This document shows, piece by piece, positions 55,052 through 64,000 of a stretch of DNA of 64,000 nucleotides. The notes under the pieces were generated by a model that did no database searches, was not told where the DNA came from, and was given only the letters and a program-made list of their open reading frames with translations. The stretch is taken from the NCBI GenBank assembly GCA_015698045.1, contig BLAL01000005.1, positions 682,001 through 746,000 on the forward strand, in the 5' to 3' direction. Each line of letters opens with the position of its first letter. Position 1 is the stretch's first letter. The stretch is from Rhizophagus clarus. Taxonomy: Eukaryota > Glomeromycota > Glomeromycetes > Glomerales > Glomeraceae. A program made the translations under genes and the position numbers.

Positions 55052-57386
55052 ATGACATATAACAATAAAAATCTCAATGATATTACATTTGATGAGGCTG
55101 GTGTTTCAGAAGATAAAGCTGAAAATTCACAAAATGGTTTAAAAGATAATAAACAAAAAGCTGAAAGTAAAAACTTACAGCATAATAAAAAAAGTAAAAA
55201 TACAACAATTAATAATAAAAATACTCCAATAACTATAAGTGAAGAAGACTTTAATAATGAGCCTAATGGTAAGCCACTCAAAATTAATCTAAAAAATGTT
55301 GAACTTTCTTTAATTCAAAATGCACTACCACCTGGAAACAGTTGGATATGGTTTTATTTTGATCAATCTGTTCCAATACCACTGTATAAGAGAATTGTTA
55401 AATGTTTAGTTGAAGTACAAGGAGAAAATGAAATGAAAGAGTGTGGTCATATAATGGGAACTGATAGTTCAACAGGAAATTTCATTTTACACTTGGCTTG
55501 TAAGCATGGTATAACAGAACAAACTCATAAAATAAACAAGCAAGAAGTGGAAAAAGATAAGGAAGGGAATCAACAGACCATTATTCATATGTTCCAAACT
55601 AATCCAGATATTAAAAACTGACGTGATCAAAAATTTACAGGAATTTTAGTAAAAGATCAATGATCTGTTAGTATTCGGGATAATATTGGTTTTAGTGAAT
55701 TTATTCATGAATTTGATCCTAATTATCAATTTCCAAGTGAAAAACAATGCAAAAAACTTTTAGCTGAAGGCTATAATCAAACAAAAGAAGTTTTAACTCG
55801 TAAAATAGAAGAAGAAGTGATTTCATATTCTTTAACTATGAATTTATGGACAGCTAGAAATCAAAGTGGCTATTTGGAAATTACTTGATCATTTATAGAT
55901 AATTCATTTCAATTATATGAAACAACACTTGCAATTCAATATTTGCCTTATCCACACACTGCAAATAATATTGTTGAATTGCTTAATCAAATAATATATA
56001 ATTAGAAACTTGATAAAAAAGTTCTTACCATTATAACAGACAATGCCTCCAACATGGTCCTTGTTGGTCAATTAATGGAAGATATTATAAGATTGCCTTG
56101 TACGACACATACTTTGCAACTGGTAGTGGGTAAAGGACTAATGTCAGCAGAAATCTTAGTAGCAAGAGCCAAAAAACTTATATTATTTTTTACATCCCCA
56201 AAACAAATAGAAAAGCTAATTGAAATTCAAAAAAAAGAGCAGCATTTACAAACAGATGTAAAACTATTTCTTATTATGGTAGTTTATTATCCTAAAAATT
56301 ATCTTATTAAAAACAATTGTATTTTTATAGAATTTGGAAGAAAATGATCATTATTTGCAGTTAATTTCAGACGTACCAACCAGATGGAATTCATCTTATC
56401 TGTTTTGGATAAGATTATTAAAAATTCAAAATCTTATTGACATAATGGCAAATTCACTTAGTGTTGATTCTAATCCACAAGTATGAAAAGATGGTAAAAG
56501 ATTAAAAGAAATTAATTTAGTTGATGAAGAATGGGAAGCATTAAGAAGATTAACTAATATTCTTAAAAAGTTTGCAGAAGCTACTGATCTTTTAGGTGGT
56601 AGCACTTACACTACTATTAGCTTTATACATCAAGCTTTACAAATAATTAAACGAGATATATGTACTACTTTCACTAATGAATCGGTCAATATTGATCTTA
56701 CTACTTTAGATACAGTGTTTGATGAAGATGTTGAGTATGCGGATTCTCCAGAAGATGAAATTGATACAAGACATCCAAAAGGAAAAAAAATTTATATTGA
56801 AACGCCACAAGACTGTAAAGATCTTGAAAAAAATGTCAAAAATGCTTTGTATAAAGCTATGAACCATTACTGGAATGTACCAAACGAATATGCAATGATA
56901 GGTGCATTGTTGGATCCAAGATGTAAGGAATTACGATTTGCTTCTGAGTGTTTAAAAGTTCAGACACAAGAACAACTCAGATCTATTTACAAAAATTATC
57001 TTGGTGAAAATGATGATTATAATAATAAAAGTAATGATCAATATAACAATTCACTTTTGGCAAGTATATTTATGCAGAACACTAAAGAATCAGATGAAAT
57101 AACAGATTATTTAGCTATTCCACAAATTCGGTTTAATGATTGTCTTCTGAAATGGTGGAAAATGAGTGAGAAAAGGTTTCCAATATTGTCTATTCTTGCA
57201 AAAGTGTATTTATGTATTCCTGCTACTTCAAATCCCAGTGAGAGACTGTTCAGCAATGCAGGTAATTTAATAACAGTAAAACGAACTCAATTATTAAATT
57301 CTACATTTGAGCATTTACTTTTTCTTAAAAAAAATTGGAATTTAGCAGGTGGAATTTTTCTACAGAATGAGATTAATATTTCATAA
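55052..57386 (+). pseudogene. hAT transposase (one intron, several stops)
   Basis: Order: a charged N terminus, a BED-type finger region (ECGHIMGTDSSTGNFILHL...CKHGI near 55440-55520), an RNase H-like core (SLTMNLWTARNQSGYLEIT near 55830, TIITDNASNM near 56030, PCTTHTLQLVVGKGL near 56095, SDVPTRWNSSYL near 56367) and the C-terminal dimerisation block PATSNPSERLFSNAGNLI near 57220. A 52-bp GT-AG intron at 56279-56330 restores the frame. Five in-frame stops: TGA at 55619 and three more where Trp is expected (near 55661, 55887, 56483), and a TAG near 56003. Apart from the stops the frame is whole, so the copy is fairly young. Confidence 0.88.
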
Positions 57387-57489
57387 TATACAATTGTTTA
57401 TTATGTAGTTAATATAATTTTGTTTTGTCATTTGTAAATAAACTTTTTTTGTAAATATTGAATTCAAGATACTATAATATCAAAACAGT

Positions 57490-57517
57490 AAGTTTTGCAA
57501 CATATGTTGCAAAACTT
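57490..57517. repeat. 28-bp perfect palindrome
   Basis: AAGTTTTGCAACAT followed by its exact complement. It lies about 100 bp after the hAT stop. The core TGTTGCAAAAC also forms the hairpin units at 53.0-53.7 kb. It could be a transcription terminator hairpin or a MITE scar. Confidence 0.7.
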
Positions 57518-57788
57518 GAATTTATTTTTATTTTTTTATAAACTATTAATTTATTTTAGCAAACCTACTTTTTTTCATTTTTTTTTTAGATGATCGGTCT
57601 TTAGTTTTTAACAAATATTTATTAATTATTCTTCCTATTTTTAGATGGTTTAAATTTAAATTTTGATAAAAATATTATTTTTCATAATATGGAGAAAAAT
57701 AAAACTCTTTCTCATCGATCTTTGTACCATAATTTTTACAAAAAACAATTTTGAAAAAAGTGATATATAAAAGTTCTTTATTTTAAAC

Positions 57789-60165
57789 ATGACTAACAAA
57801 ATAAGTGCTCGTCTTGCTAATAAGGCTGCTACAAACTAACCCAAAGTGGTTGTACCTGTCGAGAAACCCATCGTTGTTATTCCAGCTCCAAGTATTGCTT
57901 CCAATACTTTGTCTCAGCAAACCGACCAAAGCGCCTCTGCCAAAGGTCCCTCTATAACTGTTAAGAAAGAAATCATGGCCTCGAAAGCTAAACCTACTCT
58001 GACAGAAGAGCAAGCTATTGCTAAAGAAAAAGCTCTTACTTCCAACCTAGAAACTGAACGTTCCCTCGCTAGCGACCTCTTTGCTGAAAAAAAGGACAGT
58101 CCACTCGAGGATGGCACAGATCATCCAGTTTTCAAACTGCGCCTAGATCGTATTACTTTGAAACAAGTCAATAATTCTGTTAAGAAACAAACCACGTTCA
58201 CCTGTTACGCCTCTGACTCAAACGAAAATGCCATGGTGACTGATCCACTAAATCAGGAGGATCAACAAACTCGTTCAAACAGGTTATTTAAAAAAAGACA
58301 AATCCAGATCATCGATCAACAACCATCTGATCTGAAAATGGATGTAGATCAAAAATCAGCCTCCCAACAGGTTAACGAACAACCTGTTGATCAACCCAAA
58401 ATCATTACCATATCTGATGATAAAGACAGTTTTGTTCTCGTTCCCAAATTGTTTACTATCTACACTGAAAGCAACAACCTCCCACATGTAAGGAAGACGG
58501 ATAAAGCACACGAAGTGCTGAAATTATTATAACACTACATAGGTTTCGAATACACCAAACCTGCCCACCAACCCATACGTCAAGAAAATGGTAAAAATAA
58601 ACTTATTAACATTGTTAAAGCTATTTTTAGTAACGAAGATAGCTATAATAAAGTCTTACAAAGAAGATTCCATACTAAAATTAACGAAGAAGACCAAGAT
58701 GGTAATATTGTTGAAAAAATACTACCTTCCAATTTAAATCTGCAATGAAAGAAAATACGCAGAAAAATAAGGAAGAAATCGACAATAAAAAAGAACGTAC
58801 AATCCAAGTATTTGACATCCCGTTGTATACTGAAAAGAAAACAATTCAAACTCATTCAGTCTCCTTGGAGAGATTGAAAAAGTCAATACAAAAGCTCAAG
58901 GGCAATACCAACAAGCTTACATCACATATAAAGATGCAAACTCAGTTCAACGCTTTTACCACAAATGGTCGCACTTCATCGGCAAAGAATATGTCAGAGT
59001 GACACCCATCCTTTTATTAGAAGAACAAAGAGACCAACAAAAACAATATAATCTCCGCTTATCTGACCTACCCATAGGCACTACAGCCATTAATTTAAGA
59101 CCAATCTTAGATGAGATGAATGCAATGACTTGCTTCATACCAAGAAACCCGTTCCATTATAAACCTTTCACCTACGCTTATGTCAACTTCAAGAATGAAG
59201 AAGACAAAGAAATTGCGATGAAGAAAAAGTTCAGTATCAAACAGGGCAAAATAGATAAACCCTTATTTATATCAGACCCTACTATCAAACGTAATATTTG
59301 CAACAATTGTGGCAATCCAGACCATTTATATGCTGGATGTAACATCAAAAAACGTATAAACAAACGCAACAATATGGTCAAGGCTGCATGGAAAGAAAGG
59401 ACTAAATTAACTGCGCAAAACAAAAAAAGATCATATGCTCAAGTAGTTAAATCCAATGCAACCCCAACCAACCCTCCTAACAGAAACAACGCTCCAAATC
59501 AGAACAAGAACCACCCCAAAGGAAAAAATCCTGCACATAACAACAACAAAAACGTTACAACTCACTCCCCAAATAATAAGTCTCAACATCGAGGCACCAA
59601 TCAAGAGGGATCAAATAATCAAACCAAGAATCTCTCTGACAAACAACAACAATACTTACATTCACTCGTAGACAATCTTGTGAAAACATTAGAAGTTCAA
59701 ATTACCCAGCAGTTCTCTGAACTCAGAACTCACATTGACTAATTTGGCTCAACGATTAATCAATTCAGGAAAGAACGAGATGAACGCCTTAAAAATATTA
59801 CAGCATCTGGTATTTTACACTTATCTGTAGCCAGATCTCCAACCCCTTCAACTTCGTCTCCAAAAAATGATAAAAATGAACAAAACAAAAAAGTCAGAAA
59901 AGATCCAGCCTATGATGACTCATCTTCCTCAGAAGAGGAACAAATTGAAAATATGCTTTATACCCAACGTATACTAGTACAAAAAGTAGATCAAGCTACT
60001 AGCGGACTTCAAAGAATGATCGAAGGTGCCTTACAAAACTTTTTAGGTTTTGCCACTTCATTCACAACAGAACAACAATTTATCCCGTTAGAAGATAATG
60101 AGGAGTATCTTCCAACAGACAATGAAGAAGAAGAGGCTGATGTCAAAAGTAACATTGACGCGTAA
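57789..60165 (+). pseudogene. LINE ORF1: nucleic-acid binding protein
   Basis: Begins MTNKISARLANKAATN. Ser/Lys/Glu-rich first third; two regions with RRM-like layout (TIQVFDIPLYTEKKTI near 58800 and RLSDLPIGTTAINLRPILDE near 59060 with FTYAYVNF near 59170); a CCHC knuckle CNNCGNPDHLYAGC near 59300; an Asn/Gln/Lys-rich linker and an acidic C terminus. ORF1 proteins coat the LINE RNA. In-frame stops TAA at 57837, 58530 and 59740 (each one step from CAA) and a TGA near 58746, plus frame changes between 58740 and 59000, make it inactive. Confidence 0.75.
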
Positions 60166-60203
60166 ATCTTCTTCACCCTACCATCAACTATCAGTATGCA
60201 ATT

Positions 60204-63200
60204 ATGATGGACACTCAATCAAAAAACAAAAAATCAAATTTAATTAAACCCCTCTCCTCAAAACAGAAACAAAAAAATTTACTAAAACATGTTCCTCAAA
60301 CACAAAAAATTAATTTTAGAATCGCAACTCTCAATATACAAACAATTAATCAAGGAAAAATTGTAGATGTAATGGAATATATGACAACCAATAATATCGA
60401 CATTCTCGGTCTGGCTGAAACTAACGTTAATAAAAATACATTAAGAATTCTAGAACATACAGTTCAAGATAAATTTAAATTATACTTTACGACAGAAGAG
60501 AAGAAGGGGACAGGCATCAGATTCTTAGTTAAAAAAGAATTCGCCATGTATGTACAACAATTCCAACACTTCGAAGGACGTATAGGCTTCATTGACTTCT
60601 ACACTAAAAAGAAGAAAATCCGTATTGTCCAAGCATATATTAATGTACAAGACAAAGAAAAGCCACAAGTTAAAAGGCTGTACAAACAACTTGAACATTG
60701 GACAAACCAATGTCTGAACTCTTTCGTTAAAGACATTATTATAATGGGAGATTTTAACACCAAATGGAATGAATATGAACTCCTCGATGCACCACATTGG
60801 CGGCATGACATATTCAATTATTTCAAAAAGCACTTCATCAAAGAATCAACCTCAGTTTTCTGTGATGACATTTCAGATATGTACACATACATTCCAAACA
60901 ACCCAAATCACACGCACAATAAAATAGATTATATATGGTGTAATATAGACCTTATGTTATCAACTATGGATAGTAAACCACAAGACGTTCAACCGGTCAT
61001 TAAAACAGACCATCGAATGATCACTCTGGATCTTTTCATAGATGATATTATTATCAATAAGAATAATATACAGAAACGCCAAACTCCTCCAAAGACAATT
61101 TATTGTTATGATGAAATGCAAAAAACAGATGGAGAATGGAATTGGGATAAATTCAATAAAGACATAAGTGAGTATTTGGATGATCCAAATATTAAACTCA
61201 CAACCAACAAAATAAGAGGTATTAACTCACAAAAACAGTTAAATCAACTATGGAATTTATTCAGAAAAGCCATAATGCATAGCGCCAAACGCAACATCAA
61301 ACAAAAAAAGAAAAAAATTAAACAGAATCGTCATCCACTATACGATTCTGACTTAAAAAAAGACTTGAACATGTTGAAAGGAATGCTTAACAAGACACGT
61401 AAAGCAAAACTAGACTTTAATGATAGGTCAATAGAAAATAGGCAAAAAATAATTACTCATATTACCGCCTTGCATAGAAGAAGTAATGGTATTAGATCAA
61501 GTACCTTGTCAGACTTCATCTCAATTACGAAAAGACACAACATTACAATCTCTAATTGCTTTTTACGTGATAAAACTTTTCAGTATAAAGATATTCTACA
61601 AAATACCATTATTATATTAGAATCTAAATATATTAATGCAACATATGAATACAAGAAGAACATGATGGACACGTTCATACAAGAAAGGAATCAAAATTAC
61701 AAAACAGATAAAAAGAAAATGATCAAATCTGTTTTGGAACGTCCCCATACTTCATTATTTATTGATAAAGTTTATAAAAATGATAACAATAAAGATATTC
61801 TTTATACTGAAGAAAACGAAGTTAAAGAACAAACCAACCTTCATTTCCAAACGATAGCTGACGCTATCAATTGTGAGAAAGATTTATCCCAACATCCCAA
61901 ATGGCAAGATCAATATCAACCTAAACGTGACGTTCAATACACCATATATAGTGATTTAATGAAATATCCAACGCTAGATGAATGGATAGATAATGTTAAA
62001 TCTCTCCCTAATAATAAAGCCTCTGGTCCTTCTGGTATATCTTATGAAATGCTAAAAAATTTGAATGAAGATAATCAATCCTTTTTACACGCGTTTATAT
62101 GTGTATGTATGGATTTAAATGATATACCTGACGAATGGAAAAAAGCTACAATATACCCGATCCCTAAGCTGAAACCCTTCTTCGCTAATTTAACAAACAC
62201 CAGACCAATTACGCTTCTCAAAACTCCTCGAAAAGCTTTCATCAGTTTACTAAATAGACGCCTTAGTCGAATACTGAAGAACAATAACGTGCTCAAAGGA
62301 AACCAATTCGCTGCTTTACTAGGCAACTCCACCTTCGAGCCAATCCGCATGATTAATGAAATAATACAAGACGCGAAAGAAAACAATAAAGAACTTTGGC
62401 TTCTTTCCCAGGATTTAGGAAAAGCCTATGATCATGTTAATATCTTCATGCTAGAAAAGGCGATAGAACGTATTAAGATACCGCCTAATTTTATAAAAAT
62501 AATATCCAGCCTCTTTAAAAATCGACAAAATCAAGTAATTACCGCTTATGGATTGACCGATCCATATGACGTGTTAATTGGAATTGATCAAGGGGAAGTC
62601 ATATCACCGTTGTTATGGTGTATATACTATGATCCTCTACTATGTGAGATAGAACAAAGAAAACTTGGCTATACCTTAGAAGCACCAAAGATAGCCTTAA
62701 ACAAATTTTATGATGAAGATACATCTGAGAAAACAGAGAAACTTACAATATCTTCCAGCGCGTATATGGATGACACTCAGTGGCTAGCTCCTAGCCAAAA
62801 TAACTTAGAAAAAATACTCGAGATAGCAGACTCCTTCTACAAATTTAATGATATTTAAGTTAATAAAGAGAAGTCTGAACTTTTAGTCAGATATAAACAA
62901 GGAAGATACAGACCAAAACTAAAACCACATGAACCTGTCACTCTAAGGTTTGGGTCTGATTCGATATTTATAATCCCTGTTTCACCTTGAAGTTCTATCC
63001 GCATATTAGGCATCTATTTTGATGAAAGAAATACTTTTCAATCAACAATCAAACGAATTAATGACGAAATCAATGAATTACGGTACAAATATGCCAGAAA
63101 AAGGATCACTGATAAACACATGATTTACATTTTCAACAGCGTTATTATCCCTAGAATTGAATATTGGTCGCAAGTTAAAGTACTTACCAAAAAATTCATG

Positions 63201-64000
63201 GATAAGATCATGAATCGGTTCCTGTCAACATTCAAGAAAAAGTTACGACTCTCGATAACTACACCTAATGAAATCTTTTTTAATAAGATTTATAACATTA
63301 AAAACATTGGTGACAATCAAGACCAAGCCAAAATTACTAATATCTTGATTCAAATCAACGATGCTTCCGTTTTAGGTAAAATTACACATTTAAGGCTTAA
63401 GAACATTCAACACAAAGAATGATTCCCTTCATCTTTATTGGCTATACTCCCAGATAAGATTGTCAAAAAGTACAGGAACAACTTCTTGATCGCTTCGCTC
63501 AATCTATTGAAAAATCACAACATTTCATTGATTAATAATTCGTCACATGATTGGCTGATCCCTAGAGGACAAATATCGTTACTTCAAGTATTAGAAGATG
63601 CATATTTCCACCATCTATTTTTTTTTAAGAAATATAGAATCTTATTTTTAGAACAAATCCTTTCTGATGATGGTCTCCTGTTGAGTACTAACGAGATTAG
63701 AGACAAATTCAATATACCAACCATTTTAGCGCTCAAATGGTATCGTAAAATAATTACAGCATTGAATACAAACAAAGAAATACTATCGTCTGTTAATCGA
63801 ATTTACAATACTAACTACACCAAGTGTTCGATCACAACTCAACAATTCTTCAGAGAATCTGAGGCAGACAGAATACGGAAAAATTACACTTCAAAACCAA
63901 TCCTACTTAACACTGATAATTATCCCAACTATTATATAGGCACCCCGAAGAAGAATGTAGACTTTGATACAAACTCCTTCACGTTAGAACATTATAATAT
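60204..64000 (+). pseudogene. LINE ORF2: APE endonuclease and reverse transcriptase
   Basis: Endonuclease motifs: RIATLNIQTIN near 60320, ILGLAETNVN near 60400, IIMGDFNTKWNEY near 60740, KIDYIWCN near 60920, KTDHRMITL near 61003. Reverse transcriptase motifs: NNKASGPSGISYEML near 62010, RPITLLKTPRKAF near 62205, LLSQDLGKAYDHVN near 62400 (motif A), GIDQGEVISPLLW near 62580, SAYMDDTQWLAPS near 62760 (motif C), SIRILGIYFDE near 62995. It nicks target DNA and copies the LINE RNA there. One continuous frame runs to the window edge with stops at 62856 (TAA), 62988 (TGA) and 63420 (TGA), so this copy is dead but young. The C-terminal end lies outside. Confidence 0.9.

Larger units (their letters stand above)
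57590..64000 (+). mobile_element. LINE retrotransposon, 3' part beyond the window
   Basis: Two consecutive frames (ORF1 57789-60165, ORF2 60204 onward) in the usual non-LTR order, preceded by about 200 bp that would be the 5' untranslated region; its exact start is not visible. The element is nearly full length on the 5' side, which is unusual for LINEs. Damage is limited to scattered stops and one or two frame slips in ORF1, and three stops in ORF2. Confidence 0.85.

Noticed and set aside
55619-63422. TGA read as tryptophan (alternative code), which would open the hAT and LINE frames
   Set aside because: Most Trp codons in the same genes are TGG, TAA and TAG stops also occur, and nuclear GT-AG introns are present; decay is simpler.

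Overview
The window looks like nuclear DNA of a repeat-rich fungus, most likely an arbuscular mycorrhizal fungus of the Rhizophagus type (Glomeromycotina). This is inferred from the strong A+T bias, short GT-AG introns, a TKL-type kinase with a small CxxC...CxxC head, and a dense mix of hAT, Tc1/mariner, pogo, CACTA-like, LINE and Polinton-like elements. Only about 8 kb (41.5-49.0 kb) holds ordinary host genes; nearly all the rest is mobile DNA and its debris.

Region 1 to 21.3 kb: two nested Polinton-like elements, both fossils. Element B (773-12551) has long inverted terminal repeats starting AGTAGGG and a 5-bp target duplication. It carries a protein-primed family B DNA polymerase, an integrase, and on the opposite strand a gag-like / CCHC zinc knuckle / retropepsin cassette. 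It sits inside element A (at least 1-21330), which shows the end of another family B polymerase, a 2-cysteine-adaptor-like protein, an A32-type packaging ATPase, a second gag-like/retropepsin cassette, an integrase with chromodomain and a DUF5679-like zinc ribbon. No reverse transcriptase, LTR or recognisable double-jelly-roll capsid is visible. DNA-polymerase transposons carrying a retrotransposon-like gag/protease module are the most unusual thing here.

Region 21.3 to 30.2 kb: a set of nested insertions. A decayed CACTA/Tnp2-like transposase gene (minus strand) is split by (i) a TIR element at 22246-27724, which itself holds a 4.7-kb DDE transposon with an intron-containing transposase and TTACCCA subterminal repeats, and (ii) a Tc1/mariner at 27891-29654, which holds a 440-bp MULE-like element with a perfect 10-bp duplication. 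An internally deleted relative of the 4.7-kb transposon sits at 17683-18710 with a perfect 8-bp duplication.

Region 30.2 to 41.4 kb: small MITEs, then two divergent arrays of intron-like repeats (about 31.6-32.3 kb minus, 33.0-34.5 kb plus), low-complexity fragments, a 144-bp tandem repeat, and a decayed pogo/Tigger-like transposase with its right terminal repeat.

Region 41.5 to 49.0 kb: the host island. It holds tRNA-Glu(TTC), an eight-exon TKL-like protein kinase, a PWWP-like chromatin protein with one intron, and (minus strand, convergent) a five-exon homologue of SFM1, the SPOUT methyltransferase that modifies ribosomal protein Rps3 in yeast.

Region 49.0 to 64 kb: a pyrimidine-rich tract, A+T-rich DNA, a 22/27-bp satellite, a 409-bp foldback element, hairpin repeats, a hAT transposase pseudogene with one intron, and a LINE with ORF1 (RRM-like folds plus zinc knuckle) and ORF2 (APE endonuclease plus reverse transcriptase) that runs off the window. 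The premature stops read in the DNA transposons and the LINE are mostly explained by C-to-T or G-to-A transitions.

All family names come from motif recognition by eye; no database search was possible.
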